From: Methylorubrum sp. B1-46
GTDB lineage: Bacteria; Pseudomonadota; Alphaproteobacteria; Rhizobiales; Beijerinckiaceae
Direction of reading: 5' to 3'
DNA: 64,000 nucleotides
Assembly (NCBI RefSeq): GCF_021117295.1
Contig: NZ_CP088247.1
Span: forward strand, 372,001-436,000
Of the stretch, positions 40,567 through 51,663 are shown piece after piece. Each line of letters starts with the position of its first letter. Positions within the stretch are counted from its first letter, which is position 1. The notes below the pieces were generated by a model that saw only the letters and a program-made list of their open reading frames with translations, did not search any database and had not been told where the DNA came from. Both the position numbers and the translations under genes were made by a program.

Positions 40567-41214
40567 ATGCAGGCAAGCGCCATCACCTTGGAAGAGCCTC
40601 CAACCGAGCGGCCCTCCCCGCGTCAGCAGGCCGTGCTGGACGCCGCACTGGCACTGATGGTCGATGGGCGCGATCCGCTCACCATGGATGCGGTGGCGCG
40701 CCGGGCAAGCTGCTCGAAGGAGACGCTCTACAAGTGGTTCGGCGACCGCGACGGCCTGCTCACGGCGACGGTGCGCTGGCAAGCCTCGCGGGTCCATGCG
40801 GGCCGCTACGAGGTCAGCGGGCTCGACGCCGATACCCTGCGGGACAACCTCCTCGACTTCGCCGAGAGCTGGCTCGCGGTGATCAGCAGCCGCACGTCGG
40901 TGGCGCTCAACCGCATCGCCATTGCCGAGGCCGGTTCGGCCAAGAGCAATCTCGGCGGCATCGTGCTGGCGAACGGGCGCTTCGCCATCGGCGAACGGGT
41001 GAAGCCGGTGCTGGAAGCCGGCCGCGCGGCGGGCCTTCTCGCCTTCGATGACAGCGAGGCGGCGTTCCGGACCTTCTTCGGTCTGGTTGGCCGCGATATC
41101 CAGATCAGACTTCTTCTCGGCGACGCGCTCGATCTTGACGCCGCCGGGATCCGGAGCGACGCGGCCCGAGCCGTCGAGCAGTTCCTGGCCCTCTACGGCC
41201 AGGCGAAACCCTGA
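40567..41214 (+). CDS. TetR-family transcriptional regulator
   Basis: A 215-residue repressor with an N-terminal TetR HTH (about 19-62: RQQAVLDAALALMVDG...AVARRASCSKETLYKWFGD) and a helical ligand domain (TetR_C-like). Probably binds the upstream GTACCGTACGGTAC palindrome. The only downstream gene on the strand is ilvC, 33 bases on, so it could influence ilvC, but the ligand and regulon are unknown. Confidence 0.85.
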   Translation: MQASAITLEEPPTERPSPRQQAVLDAALALMVDGRDPLTMDAVARRASCSKETLYKWFGDRDGLLTATVRWQASRVHAGRYEVSGLDADTLRDNLLDFAESWLAVISSRTSVALNRIAIAEAGSAKSNLGGIVLANGRFAIGERVKPVLEAGRAAGLLAFDDSEAAFRTFFGLVGRDIQIRLLLGDALDLDAAGIRSDAARAVEQFLALYGQAKP

Positions 41215-42267
<1,053 letters not shown>

Positions 42268-42318
42268 TTTGAAAATCGGGAGGCCGTGCTTTGCTCGGCC
42301 TCCGCTGTGTCGAAGAAG

Positions 42319-42351
42319 GGTCGGTTCGCGCGAGCGTGACCGGCCTTTTTT
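42319..42351 (+). terminator. ilvC terminator
   Basis: GGTCGGT pairs with ACCGGCC (one G-U) around a GC-rich loop and is followed by TTTTTT. An additional 8-bp hairpin without a T-run, GGAGGCCG/CGGCCTCC, lies just before it. Confidence 0.75.
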
Positions 42352-42433
42352 CGTGGGCCGTTTGCGGCCTCTCATCTTTGCCTTAAACGCTCCCCGAGGA
42401 GGCCCGAGGCAACGGGCCCCGGAGGAGACGCTT

Positions 42434-43087
42434 ATGGCATCGCTCTACTCGGAGGCGCACCGCGCCCTCCAAGAGGAATTCGGCACGACCAAGCTCGCGG
42501 TCCGCCTCGACGAGGACTGGGTGCACGAGACGGTCCAGCCGGAGGAAGCCGCCTTCATCGGCTCGCGCGACATGTTCTTCCTGTCTACCGTCGATCCCGA
42601 CGGCATGCCGACCGTCTCCTACAAAGGCGGCCCGACCGGGTTCGTGAAAGTGGTCGACGGCTCGACGCTGGTGTTTCCCGGCTTCGACGGCAATGGGATG
42701 TTCTACTCGGTGGGCAACATCGCGGGGCAGGCCAAAGTCGGCCTTCTGTTCATCGACTTCGAGACGCCGCACCGCATCCGGGTGCAGGGCCACGCCTCGC
42801 TTCTGCGCGACGACCCGCTGATGGCCGAGTACACGGAGGCGAAGTACCTCGTGAAGGTCGATGTGACCAAGATTTGGGTCAACTGCCCGCGCTACATTCA
42901 CAAGTACAAGAAGCTCGAGCAGAACAAGTACGTCCCCCGCCCGAACCGCGAGACGCCGCTGGCCGCCTGGAAGCGACTCGACCTCGCCGGCGACGTGATC
43001 AGCGACGAGGACAAGGCGCGGGTGGCCAAGGAAGGCCGCCTCGAAGTGTCCGAGTACGAGGCGCTCGTCGCCCGCGGCGAGGCCTGA
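42434..43087 (+). CDS. Pyridoxamine-5'-phosphate-oxidase-fold protein
   Basis: A 217-residue FMN-binding split-barrel protein (FFLSTVDPDGMPTVSYKGG; VGLLFIDFETPHRIRVQGHA) ending in a conserved block with VDVTKIWVNCPRYIHKY. The fold binds FMN or heme, but the Arg/Lys residues required for PNP oxidation are not obvious, so vitamin B6 synthesis should not be assumed. GGAGGAGA lies before the ATG. Confidence 0.85.
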   Translation: MASLYSEAHRALQEEFGTTKLAVRLDEDWVHETVQPEEAAFIGSRDMFFLSTVDPDGMPTVSYKGGPTGFVKVVDGSTLVFPGFDGNGMFYSVGNIAGQAKVGLLFIDFETPHRIRVQGHASLLRDDPLMAEYTEAKYLVKVDVTKIWVNCPRYIHKYKKLEQNKYVPRPNRETPLAAWKRLDLAGDVISDEDKARVAKEGRLEVSEYEALVARGEA

Positions 43088-43257
43088 GGCCGAACGGAAA
43101 GGTTTGCCGGTCGCGCGGCCTGTCGGCTCAGCGCGTCGGGTCGTGCATTGCACACGCGACCTCGCGGACCGCGACGGGGCTCCTTTCGGCACGACGTTCT
43201 TCAGGCCAGCCTTGGCCGATTGACCGCGTTGACCGACGGAGTCTTCCAACGAAAGAA

Positions 43258-43285
43258 GCCCGCGCATTCCGAGGAATGCGCGGGC
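43258..43285 (-). terminator. ccr terminator (possibly bidirectional)
   Basis: A perfect 13-bp stem, GCCCGCGCATTCC/GGAATGCGCGGGC, follows the ccr stop on the minus strand and leads into TTCTTTC. The opposite strand has CTCTCTC, so termination is mainly for ccr. Confidence 0.75.
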
Positions 43286-43309
43286 TCTCTCACTTCAAAT
43301 CGAGCGGGC

Positions 43310-44608
43310 TCACATCGCCTTGAGCGGCCCAGCCTCGATCACGTCCTCGACCGTGCGCAGGCCGGCGCGGGTGGAGTTCACGAGCACGGCCATGTTGCCC
43401 GGCGGGTGCTGGTTCTTCCACATCTTGGTGTGGGCGGCCGGGATCTTGTCCCAGGGGAACACCTCGCTCATGCAGGGATCGACCCGCCGGTCCATGACGA
43501 ACTGGTTGGCGGCCGAGGCCTGCTTGAGGTGGGCGAAGTGCGAGCCCTGGATGCGCTTCTGGCGCATCCAGACGTAGCGGGCATCGAAGGTGATGTTGAA
43601 GCCGGTCGTGCCGGCGCAGAACACCACCATACCGCCGCGCTTCACCACCAGCGACGAGACCGGGAAGGTCGCCTCGCCCGGATGCTCGAACACGATGTCG
43701 ACGTCGTTGCCCTTGCCGGTGATGTCCCAGATCGCCTTGCCGAACCGCCGAGCTTCCTTGAGCCAGGTGTTGTACTCAGGGCTGTTCACCTTCGGGAGCT
43801 GGCCCCAGCAATCGAAGTCCTTGCGGTTGATGACGCCCTTGGCGCCGAGGCTCATCACGTAGTCGCGCTTCGACTCGTCCGAGATGACCGCGATGGCATT
43901 GGCGCCCGAGGCCGCGCAGAGCTGCACGCCGAACACGCCGAGGCCGCCCGAGGCGCCCCAGATCAGCACGTTCTGGCCCGGACGCACGGTGTGCGGCGCA
44001 TGACCGAACAGCATGCGGTAAGCGGTGGCGAGGGTGAGCGTGTAGCAGGCCGCCTCTTCCCAGGTCAGGTGCTTCGGCCGGACCATGAGCTGGCGTGACT
44101 GCACCCGGCAGAACTGGGCGAAGGATCCGTCCCCGGTCTCGTAACCCCAGATGCGCTGGGTCGGCGAGAACATCGGATCGCCGCCGTTGCACTCCTCGTC
44201 GTCGCCGTCATCCTGATTGCAGTGGACGATGACCTCGTCGCCGACCTTCCAGCGCTTCACCTTGGCGCCGACCTTCCAGACGATGCCCGAGGCGTCCGAA
44301 CCGGCGATGTGGTACTCGCCCTTGTGCACGTCGAAGGGCGAGATCGGCTCACCGAGGCCGGCCCAGACGCCGTTGTAATTGACGCCCGCGGCCATGACGT
44401 AGACGAGCACCTCGTCATCGCCGATGTCCCACACGGGAAGCACTTCGAGCTGGTGCGACTGTTCCGGCGGCCCATGGCGCTCACGACGGATCGCCCAAGC
44501 GTACATCTTGGCAGGCACGTGTCCGAGCGGGGGAATTTCGCCGAGCTCGTAAAGGTCCTTGGCTTCCGCCGTCTGCCCAGTCCAGGCCGGCGCTGCGCTT
44601 GCAGCCAT
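43310..44608 (-). CDS. ccr: Crotonyl-CoA carboxylase/reductase
   Basis: Key enzyme of the ethylmalonyl-CoA pathway: reductive carboxylation of crotonyl-CoA with NADPH and CO2 to ethylmalonyl-CoA. The 432-residue protein is an MDR-superfamily member: substrate/CO2-side motifs GVNYNGVWAGLGEP and HCNQDDGDDEEC, coenzyme-binding GASGGLGVFGVQL, and C-terminal FNITFDARYVWMRQKRIQGSH. The length and insert distinguish it from simple enoyl reductases. It lies convergent with the PNPOx gene and 180 bases from katA on the same strand. Confidence 0.97.
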   Translation of the reverse strand: MAASAAPAWTGQTAEAKDLYELGEIPPLGHVPAKMYAWAIRRERHGPPEQSHQLEVLPVWDIGDDEVLVYVMAAGVNYNGVWAGLGEPISPFDVHKGEYHIAGSDASGIVWKVGAKVKRWKVGDEVIVHCNQDDGDDEECNGGDPMFSPTQRIWGYETGDGSFAQFCRVQSRQLMVRPKHLTWEEAACYTLTLATAYRMLFGHAPHTVRPGQNVLIWGASGGLGVFGVQLCAASGANAIAVISDESKRDYVMSLGAKGVINRKDFDCWGQLPKVNSPEYNTWLKEARRFGKAIWDITGKGNDVDIVFEHPGEATFPVSSLVVKRGGMVVFCAGTTGFNITFDARYVWMRQKRIQGSHFAHLKQASAANQFVMDRRVDPCMSEVFPWDKIPAAHTKMWKNQHPPGNMAVLVNSTRAGLRTVEDVIEAGPLKAM

Positions 44609-44731
44609 CGTGACACTCCCTGTTTATCCTGGTGCGCGCGTGACGAACGGCGCGACCTTGGCCGACGCTATAAGCACGATGTTTCAAGCCTTCCAAGTGG
44701 CCTAAAAGACGAGGCTTGTTCGCATCCGCAC

Positions 44732-44763
44732 AAAAAAGAGGCACCGACCGAAGTCGATGCCTC
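44732..44763 (-). terminator. katA terminator
   Basis: On the minus strand GAGGCATCGAC pairs with GTCGGTGCCTC (one mismatch) across a TTCG loop, followed by TTTTTT, 26 bases after the katA stop. It separates katA from ccr. Confidence 0.85.
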
Positions 44764-44788
44764 TGTATTCAAAATTAACTTGAATTCG

Positions 44789-46261
44789 CTACTCGGCGGC
44801 AACGCGCGTGGTGTCGATCCCAAGCCCCTGAGCGACGCCGCGACCGAAATCCTCGTGCACCTTGAACCAGTGCGCGATCATCCGATCCTGAATGTTGCGT
44901 GGGCTGTCACCCATGGAGGTGACGATGTTCTCGACCAACCGCTTGCGACCGCCCTCGTCGAGAACCTTGGTCCAGAACAGACGAGGCTGGCCATAGAGGT
45001 CCTCGTCGTCGCCCGGCCAACCGTAGCGGCCGGCATCGCCGCGGATGCGCAGGGGCGGTTCGGCGAACGACGGATCCTGCTTCGGGCCGCCGAAGGAGTT
45101 CGGCTCGTAATCGACCTGGGCACCGTGGTTGCCGTCGGTGCGCATGGCGCCGTCGCGGTGATAGGTCTGCACCGCGGCGTTCTTCGGCTGGTTCACCGGG
45201 ATCTGCTGGTAGTTCACGCCGAGCCGGTAGCGGTGGGCGTCGGCGTAGGAGAGCACCCGATTCTGCAGCATCTTGTCCGGTGAGAAGCCGATGCCGGGCA
45301 CCACGTTCGAGGGCTCGAAAGCCGATTGCTCGATTTCGGCGAAGTAATTGTCGGGATTGCGGTTCAACTCCATCTCGCCGATCTCGATCAGTGGATAGTC
45401 GCCGTGCGGCCAGACCTTGGTGAGGTCGAAGGGATGGATGCGGTAGGTGTCGGCCTCCAGTTCCGGCATAATCTGCACCGAGACCTTCCATTTCGGAAAG
45501 TCGCCCTGCTCGATCGCGTTCGACAGGTCGGCGGATGAATAATCCGGGTCCTTGCCCGCAACCTCGTCGGCCTCGTCGGCCGAAAAATTCTGGATGCCCT
45601 GCTGGGTGTGGAAGTGGAACTTCACCCAGTAGCGCTCACCGCGGTCGTTCCAGAGCGAGAAGGTGTGCGAGCCGTAGCCGTTCATGAAGCGGGCCGACTT
45701 CGGCGTGCCGCGATCCGAGTACAGAAACATCACCTGATGGATCGCCTCCGGAGAAAGGCTCCAGAAATCCCAGCGCCTCCAGTGCGGCTTCAGGTGCGTG
45801 CGCGGATCGCGCTTCTGCGTGCGGATGAAATCGGAGAACTTGATCGCGTCGCGCACGAAGAAGATCGGCGTGTTGTTGCCGACGAGATCCCAGTTGCCCT
45901 CCTCGGTGTAGAACTTGAGGGCGAAGCCGCGCGGGTCGCGGGCGGTGTCGGCCGAGCCGGATTCACCGCCGACCGTGGAGAAACGCGCCACCATCGGCAC
46001 CTCCCGGCCGACCTCGGTCAGCACCTTGGCGCGGGTGAACTCCGACAGCGACTTCGTGAGGCGGAACGTGCCGTAGGCACCGTAGCCCTTGGCGTGGACG
46101 ACCCGCTCCGGGATCCGCTCCCGGTTGAAGTGAGCCATCTTCTCGATGAGGTGGTAGTCCTGCATCAGAACCGGTCCGCGCGGGCCGGCGGTGAGCGAGT
46201 TCTGGTTGTCGGAAACCGGGTTTCCGAACGCCGTCGTGAGGCGTGGGCTCTGGTCTGTCAT
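44789..46261 (-). CDS. katA: Monofunctional heme catalase (small-subunit type)
   Basis: Decomposes hydrogen peroxide in the cytoplasm. The 490-residue product has the active-site block [13 protein letters not shown] (catalytic His), [11 protein letters not shown] (catalytic Asn region) and the proximal heme-ligand motif [14 protein letters not shown] (Tyr). Length and composition fit small-subunit clade catalases. It is divergent from ecm and upstream of ccr on the same strand, in a central carbon cluster. Confidence 0.97.
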   Translation of the reverse strand: MTDQSPRLTTAFGNPVSDNQNSLTAGPRGPVLMQDYHLIEKMAHFNRERIPERVVHAKGYGAYGTFRLTKSLSEFTRAKVLTEVGREVPMVARFSTVGGESGSADTARDPRGFALKFYTEEGNWDLVGNNTPIFFVRDAIKFSDFIRTQKRDPRTHLKPHWRRWDFWSLSPEAIHQVMFLYSDRGTPKSARFMNGYGSHTFSLWNDRGERYWVKFHFHTQQGIQNFSADEADEVAGKDPDYSSADLSNAIEQGDFPKWKVSVQIMPELEADTYRIHPFDLTKVWPHGDYPLIEIGEMELNRNPDNYFAEIEQSAFEPSNVVPGIGFSPDKMLQNRVLSYADAHRYRLGVNYQQIPVNQPKNAAVQTYHRDGAMRTDGNHGAQVDYEPNSFGGPKQDPSFAEPPLRIRGDAGRYGWPGDDEDLYGQPRLFWTKVLDEGGRKRLVENIVTSMGDSPRNIQDRMIAHWFKVHEDFGRGVAQGLGIDTTRVAAE

Positions 46262-46629
46262 CGCGTGCTTCTCCTTGCCGATGCCTCTGCGGGCGAGCGT
46301 CGCAACCAGCGGTCAGCCGTGCGAACGTTGCCGGCCCAACGCGCGAGGCCGAGCTTGGAGCCGTTCGGATCTGCGACGGAGCGATGCATCTGTCGCTTTG
46401 CTGACAAATAGGTCCCGTGGATTTGAGGGAAGCCGGAACGGATCGGTCTTGCCCGGTCCGACGCAGCCAAGACAAATCCGCTTCACCGCCGGATCAAGTT
46501 TTTCCAGGGCTTGAGGCCGGCACCCCCGACCTTTCTCCCAGATGACGAGCCGCGGCGGCTTCGCTACGGTGCCGGCCAACAGCCGCGCCTCGAGGCGCGC
46601 AATCGCATCGGATCAGGGAGTCGAGTGGG
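46262..46629. other. Divergent intergenic region between katA and ecm
   Basis: 368 bases containing no supported gene. It must carry both promoters. Short runs such as GACAAATAGG (46403) and TTGCCCGGTCCGACGCAGCCAAGACAAAT-like sequence (about 46449) are possible promoter pieces, but no clear OxyR-type or other dyad is recognised. Confidence 0.4.
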
Positions 46630-48696
46630 ATGAGCGCGCAAGCGAGCGTCGCCGAGGTCAAGCGCGACAAGCCGTGGATCATCCGCACCTATGCGGGCCA
46701 TTCCACGGCGGCGGAGTCGAACAAGCTCTATCGCGGCAACCTCGCCAAGGGCCAGACCGGCCTCTCTGTCGCCTTCGATTTGCCGACCCAGACCGGCTAC
46801 GACCCGGACCACGAGCTCGCCCGCGGCGAGGTCGGGAAGGTCGGCGTCTCGATCGCGCATCTGGGCGACATGCGGACCCTGTTCGACCAGATCCCGCTGT
46901 CGCAGATGAACACCTCGATGACGATCAACGCCACGGCGCCGTGGCTGCTGTCGCTCTATCTCGCGGTGGCCGAGGAGCAGGGCGCGCCGATCGCCGCGCT
47001 TCAGGGCACGACGCAGAACGACATTATCAAGGAATATCTCTCGCGCGGCACCTACGTGTTCCCGCCCGCGCCTTCGCTTCGGCTCACCAAGGACGTGATC
47101 CTGTTCACGACCAAGAACGTGCCGAAGTGGAACCCGATGAACGTCTGCTCCTACCACCTGCAGGAGGCGGGGGCGACGCCGGTTCAGGAACTCTCCTACG
47201 CGCTGGCCATCGCCATCGCCGTGCTCGACACCGTGCGCGACGACCCCGACTTCGACGAGGCCAGCTTCTCGGACGTGTTCAGCCGCATCTCGTTCTTCGT
47301 GAATGCCGGGATGCGGTTCGTCACAGAGATCTGCAAGATGCGGGCGTTCGCCGAATTGTGGGACGAAATCGCCCAACAGCGCTACGGCATCACCGACGCC
47401 AAGAAGCGGATTTTCCGGTACGGCGTGCAGGTGAACTCCCTCGGGCTGACGGAGCAGCAGCCTGAGAACAACGTGCACCGCATCCTCATCGAGATGCTGG
47501 CGGTCACGCTCTCGAAGCGCGCCCGCGCCCGCGCGGTGCAGCTGCCGGCCTGGAACGAGGCGCTCGGCCTGCCGCGACCGTGGGATCAGCAATGGTCGAT
47601 GCGGATGCAGCAGATCCTCGCTTTTGAAACCGACCTGCTGGAATACGACGACATCTTCGACGGCTCGACGGTGATCGAATCCCGCGTCGAGGCGCTGAAA
47701 GAGCAGACCCGCGCAGAGCTGAAGCGGATCGCCGAACTCGGCGGCGCGGTCACGGCGGTCGAGGCGGGCGAGCTGAAGCGGGCGCTGGTGGAATCGAACG
47801 CCAAGCGCATCGCCGCGATCGAGAAGGGCGAGCAGATCGTCGTCGGCGTCAACAAGTGGCAGCAGGGCGAGCCCTCGCCGCTCACTGCCGGCGACGGCGC
47901 GATCTTCACCGTCTCTGAGACGGTCGAGATGGAAGCCGAGGCGCGCATCCGCGAGTGGCGCTCCAAGCGCGACGACCGCGCAGTCCGTCAGGCGCTCGAC
48001 GACCTGGAGCAGGCCGCGCGCTCGGGCACCAACATCATGCCGCCCTCCATCGCGGCGGCGAAGGCCGGTGTCACCACCGGCGAGTGGGGCCAGCGCCTGC
48101 GCGAGGTCTTCGGCGAGTACCGCGCGCCGACTGGCGTGACGCTGGAGACCGTCACCTCGGGCGCAGCGGAAGAGGCGCGCCTGCTCATCGCCGATCTCGG
48201 CGAGCGGCTTGGCGAGACGCCGAAGCTCGTCGTCGGCAAGCCGGGCCTCGACGGCCACTCCAACGGCGCCGAGCAGATCGCGCTCCGCGCCCGCGATGTC
48301 GGCTTCGACGTGACCTATGACGGCATCCGCCAAACGCCGACCGAGATCGTTGCCAAGGCGAAGGAGCGCGGGGCCCATGTCATCGGCCTCTCCGTGCTGT
48401 CCGGCAGCCATGTGCCGCTGGTGCGTGAGGTGAAGGCGAAGCTGCGCGAGGCCGGGCTCGACCACGTCCCGGTCGTCGTCGGCGGCATCATCTCCACCGA
48501 GGACGAGCTGGTGCTCAAGAATATGGGCGTCACCGCCGTCTATACGCCGAAGGACTACGAACTCGACAAGATCATGGTCGGGCTCGCCAAGGTCGTGGAG
48601 CGGGCGCTCGACAAGCGCGCCGCCGACCGGGCGGACACGGAAGCCGGCGTGCCGGGCGCGCCGAAGCGGAGCGAGGGCGGGGCTCAGGTCTTCTGA
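46630..48696 (+). CDS. ecm: Ethylmalonyl-CoA mutase (MeaA, B12-dependent)
   Basis: Adenosylcobalamin-dependent rearrangement of ethylmalonyl-CoA to methylsuccinyl-CoA. The 688-residue single-chain mutase has a CoA-binding TIM barrel (AFDLPTQTGYDPDH; MNTSMTINATAPWLL; KWNPMNVCSYHLQEAG) and a C-terminal B12 domain with DGHSNG (D541, H543 as lower cobalt ligand) and GLSVLSGSH...GGIISTED. Known in Methylobacterium literature as meaA. Its product partners Ccr and the chaperone MeaB are encoded within 10 kb. Methylmalonyl-CoA mutase is the nearest alternative, but the ccr context favours Ecm. Confidence 0.95.
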   Translation: MSAQASVAEVKRDKPWIIRTYAGHSTAAESNKLYRGNLAKGQTGLSVAFDLPTQTGYDPDHELARGEVGKVGVSIAHLGDMRTLFDQIPLSQMNTSMTINATAPWLLSLYLAVAEEQGAPIAALQGTTQNDIIKEYLSRGTYVFPPAPSLRLTKDVILFTTKNVPKWNPMNVCSYHLQEAGATPVQELSYALAIAIAVLDTVRDDPDFDEASFSDVFSRISFFVNAGMRFVTEICKMRAFAELWDEIAQQRYGITDAKKRIFRYGVQVNSLGLTEQQPENNVHRILIEMLAVTLSKRARARAVQLPAWNEALGLPRPWDQQWSMRMQQILAFETDLLEYDDIFDGSTVIESRVEALKEQTRAELKRIAELGGAVTAVEAGELKRALVESNAKRIAAIEKGEQIVVGVNKWQQGEPSPLTAGDGAIFTVSETVEMEAEARIREWRSKRDDRAVRQALDDLEQAARSGTNIMPPSIAAAKAGVTTGEWGQRLREVFGEYRAPTGVTLETVTSGAAEEARLLIADLGERLGETPKLVVGKPGLDGHSNGAEQIALRARDVGFDVTYDGIRQTPTEIVAKAKERGAHVIGLSVLSGSHVPLVREVKAKLREAGLDHVPVVVGGIISTEDELVLKNMGVTAVYTPKDYELDKIMVGLAKVVERALDKRAADRADTEAGVPGAPKRSEGGAQVF

Positions 48697-48831
48697 AGGC
48701 CTTCGCAACGCTGCGGACGAGGGGCACGCCCCCTCCTCCTCGATCCTCGCAGACGGGGAGAGGGGGCGTGCAATCCGGTCCACCGTGTCAGCGGCGACTT
48801 TGCTGTCGCAGCTGGCGAAGAGGGGGCACCC

Positions 48832-49578
48832 TCAGCGAACGCCGCCGCTGGCGTTGATGACCTCTCCGGTCACCCAACGGGCGTCGTCGGAGGCGAGGAA
48901 GGCCACGACCCGGGCGATGTCGTCCGGCTGCCCGACGCGGCCGAGCGGCGTCTGCGCGACCATGCCGGCCTCCATTTCGGAGCCGGCGATGCCGGCCGTG
49001 TGCGTGCCCTCGGTCACGACGTAGCCGGGACTGACCGTATTGACCCGGATCTTGCGCGGAGCAAGTTCGTTGGCGAGCACGCCCGAGATCCCGTTCAGCG
49101 CCGCCTTCGTGCCCGTATAGACCGCGCTCGTGGGCATGTTCACGTCGGTGACCACCGACGAGATGTTGATGATGCTGCCGCCCTCTCCGAGGTGCCGCGC
49201 GGCCGCCCGCGTCGCGAGCAGCACGCCCAGCACATTGATGTCGAACAGACGGCGGTAATGCTCCTCCGTCACCTCTTCGATCGCCGCGAATTCGTAGACG
49301 CCGGAATTGTTCACCAGCACGTCGAGCTGGCCGAATTGCTGCGCGGCGGCGTCGATCAGGCCCTGAGCCTGCTCAGCCTTGGAAACGTCGGCCTGAACCG
49401 CGACGGCTCTGCCTCCGGCCTCGGTGATGGCCGCGACCACGGCAACCGCACCGGCCTTGCTCGACGCGTAGTTGACGACGACGGCTGCACCGTCCTTCGC
49501 CAGCGCCTTGGCGATCGCCGCACCGATTCCCTTCGATGCGCCGGTCACCACCGCGACCTTGCCCTCAAGCTTCGACAT
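48832..49578 (-). CDS. SDR-family oxidoreductase (FabG-like)
   Basis: A 248-residue classical short-chain dehydrogenase: nucleotide motif TGASKGIG (about 13-20), NNSG, catalytic Ser (ISSVV), YTGTK (Tyr/Lys) and a PG motif. NADP(H) use is suggested by the basic/Ser environment after the second strand. Substrate unknown. The ATG at 49578 (GAAGGG upstream) is chosen over 49614. It is divergently arranged with an ArsR-type regulator and a shared dyad. Confidence 0.88.
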   Translation of the reverse strand: MSKLEGKVAVVTGASKGIGAAIAKALAKDGAAVVVNYASSKAGAVAVVAAITEAGGRAVAVQADVSKAEQAQGLIDAAAQQFGQLDVLVNNSGVYEFAAIEEVTEEHYRRLFDINVLGVLLATRAAARHLGEGGSIINISSVVTDVNMPTSAVYTGTKAALNGISGVLANELAPRKIRVNTVSPGYVVTEGTHTAGIAGSEMEAGMVAQTPLGRVGQPDDIARVVAFLASDDARWVTGEVINASGGVR

Positions 49579-49625
49579 CTGTGCTATCCCTTCGATATGG
49601 GACAGCTCCGACATGGAGGCCTCAG

Positions 49626-49656
49626 TCCCATAGTTCGGGAATTCGGAACTATGGGA
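49626..49656. promoter_or_regulatory. Dyad operator between the SDR and ArsR genes
   Basis: TCCCATAGTTC (49626-49636) and GAACTATGGGA (49646-49656) are perfect 11-base inverted arms around GGGAATTCG. ArsR-type dimers bind such interrupted palindromes. The site lies 31 bases before arsR-type and 48 before the SDR start, so it could control both. Confidence 0.75.
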
Positions 49657-49686
49657 GCGGGGTTCAAGCCCCCATATGGATGAATC

Positions 49687-50061
49687 ATGAGGCCGCTGTT
49701 TCACCCTGCGATTGAGGACGTCCGACCGGAGGCGATCTTGCACGCCCTGTCCGATCCGCGGCGGGCGGCGATCTTCGCCCGGATCACGAAGGCGGGCTGT
49801 GTCGAGGCTTGCTCGGCTGTGTCGTCGGTGGGCGATCAGGTCATCCCGAAATCGTCGCTCTCAAGCCATTTCAAGGTTCTGCGCGAGGCTGGCTTGATTC
49901 GTTGTGAGCGGCACGGCGTCGAGATGCGCAACCACTCGCGCTGTGCCGAGGTGGACGCGCGCTTTCCCGGCCTGTTGTCGGCGATCATGAACGCCTACGC
50001 GGCGCGAACGGCCTGCGAAGACCGGCAGGACGAGGCGGTCGCTCGACCCGAGGCGAGATAA
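49687..50061 (+). CDS. ArsR-family transcriptional regulator
   Basis: A 124-residue winged-helix regulator (ILHALSDPRRAAIFARI; SSLSSHFKVLREAGLIR recognition helix). It lacks the CxC metal motif of ArsR itself, though two Cys occur at GCVEACSA, so the signal could be redox or an organic ligand. Likely regulates the divergent SDR gene through the dyad at 49626-49656. Confidence 0.85.
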   Translation: MRPLFHPAIEDVRPEAILHALSDPRRAAIFARITKAGCVEACSAVSSVGDQVIPKSSLSSHFKVLREAGLIRCERHGVEMRNHSRCAEVDARFPGLLSAIMNAYAARTACEDRQDEAVARPEAR

Positions 50062-50259
50062 GATTCGGAGTGCAGGTCCGACGTGGTGGTCTCATACCCT
50101 CGCCGGGCGGGCCCGACACCGGAAATTCGGGTTCGGACAGGGCGGGAGGGTGCGGTTCATCCTGCTTGACCCGCCGCCGTCGGCGGTGCCAGTAACCGCC
50201 GCTTCAAGCGGGATGCGAGATCGCCTCGGCCCGGACCTTCTTTCCAGGGACCCGCGCCG

Positions 50260-51321
50260 ATGGCCGCGTTCACCGAACTCGTGTTTTCCGGCGTCCAGCC
50301 GACCGGCAACCTGCACCTCGGCAACTATCTCGGCGCCATCAAGCGCTTCGTCGAGATGCAGCAGCGCGACGCGCAATGCCTCTACTGCGTGGTCGATCTC
50401 CACGCGATCACGATGTGGCAGGATCCGCAGGCGCTCAAAGGTCAGATCCGCGAAGTCACGGCCGCCTTCCTCGCCGCCGGCATCGACCCGAAGCGCTCCA
50501 TCGTCTTCAACCAGTCCCAAGTTCCGCAGCACGCGGAGCTCGCCTGGATCTTCAACTGCGTCGCGCGCCTCGGCTGGCTCAACCGCATGACGCAGTTCAA
50601 GGACAAAGCCGGCAAGGATCGGGAGAACGCCTCGATCGGTCTCTACGATTACCCGGTGCTGATGGCCGCCGACATCCTGGCCTACCGGGCGACCCACGTG
50701 CCCGTCGGCGAGGATCAGAAGCAGCACCTCGAACTGACCCGCGACATCGCCCAGAAGTTCAACAACGACTTTGCGCAGTCGATCCTGGCCCACGGGCACG
50801 GCGAGCAGTTCTTCCCGCAGACCGAGCCGCTGATCGGCGGACCGGCGGCGCGGGTGATGTCGCTCCGCGACGGCACCAAGAAGATGTCGAAGTCGGACCC
50901 GTCCGAGTATTCGCGCATCGCCCTCACGGACGACGCCGATGCCATCGCGCAGAAGGTGCGCAAGGCCAAGACCGATCCGGAGCCCCTCCCCTCGGAGACC
51001 GCGGGCTTGGCCGGGCGTCCGGAGGCCGACAACCTCGTCGGCATCTTCGCGGCGCTTCGCGGCATCACCCGCGACGAGGTGCTGAAGGATTTCGGCGGCG
51101 CGCAATTCTCCAGCTTCAAGCCGGCGCTCGTCGATCTCGCCGTGGAGACGCTGGCTCCGATCGGTGCCGAGATGAAGCGGCTGGTGGCCGATCCGGCCTA
51201 TATCGACTCCGTGCTCGCCGACGGTGCCGGTCGTGCGGAAGCGATCGCCGCTCCGACGCTCGACGCGGTCAAGGACATCGTCGGCTTCGTCCGGCGCGGG
51301 CCGGCCCTTAGGGCGGTGTGA
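50260..51321 (+). CDS. trpS: Tryptophanyl-tRNA synthetase
   Basis: Charges tRNA-Trp. The 353-residue class I synthetase has the HIGH-type motif HLGN (19-22) after SGVQPTGN, and KMSKS (about 207-211). Conserved [22 protein letters not shown] forms the Trp/ATP site. Length is typical. Confidence 0.97.
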   Translation: MAAFTELVFSGVQPTGNLHLGNYLGAIKRFVEMQQRDAQCLYCVVDLHAITMWQDPQALKGQIREVTAAFLAAGIDPKRSIVFNQSQVPQHAELAWIFNCVARLGWLNRMTQFKDKAGKDRENASIGLYDYPVLMAADILAYRATHVPVGEDQKQHLELTRDIAQKFNNDFAQSILAHGHGEQFFPQTEPLIGGPAARVMSLRDGTKKMSKSDPSEYSRIALTDDADAIAQKVRKAKTDPEPLPSETAGLAGRPEADNLVGIFAALRGITRDEVLKDFGGAQFSSFKPALVDLAVETLAPIGAEMKRLVADPAYIDSVLADGAGRAEAIAAPTLDAVKDIVGFVRRGPALRAV

Positions 51322-51333
51322 GGGGTCGCGCCG

Positions 51334-51507
51334 TCAGCGGCGCGGCTCGTCCTTGCGCAGGTGGCGGCCATAGGCCTGTTCCTTATCCTCGCGCTCCTTG
51401 ATCAGGTCGGCATAGGCCTGGCGCATCTCGGGCGAGACGGACACGCTCTTGCCCTTGGAGGGCTTGCGCTTGGGGGCCTTCTTGAAGGTGTCTGACGTGT
51501 CGGCCAT
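51334..51507 (-). CDS. Small basic hypothetical protein
   Basis: 57 residues from the ATG at 51507: a Lys-rich N-terminal half (KKAPKRKPSKGKS) and a helical half (SPEMRQAYADLIKERE). It is convergent with trpS, 12 bases apart. It could bind nucleic acid. An upstream start at 51549 is possible but unsupported. Confidence 0.6.
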   Translation of the reverse strand: MADTSDTFKKAPKRKPSKGKSVSVSPEMRQAYADLIKEREDKEQAYGRHLRKDEPRR

Positions 51508-51663
51508 CGTCCGCGTGCTCCCCCCTCGACTGTTCCTATCATAAGGCAAGTCCGGTGCCGGTCGTAAAGTGACCGTCTACCGGCCCGGCGATTCGACTGC
51601 TAGATACCGGCGGATCGAGGCCGGGAAATCTGTACCCGGCATCCGACGACGATTTCGAGAAGC

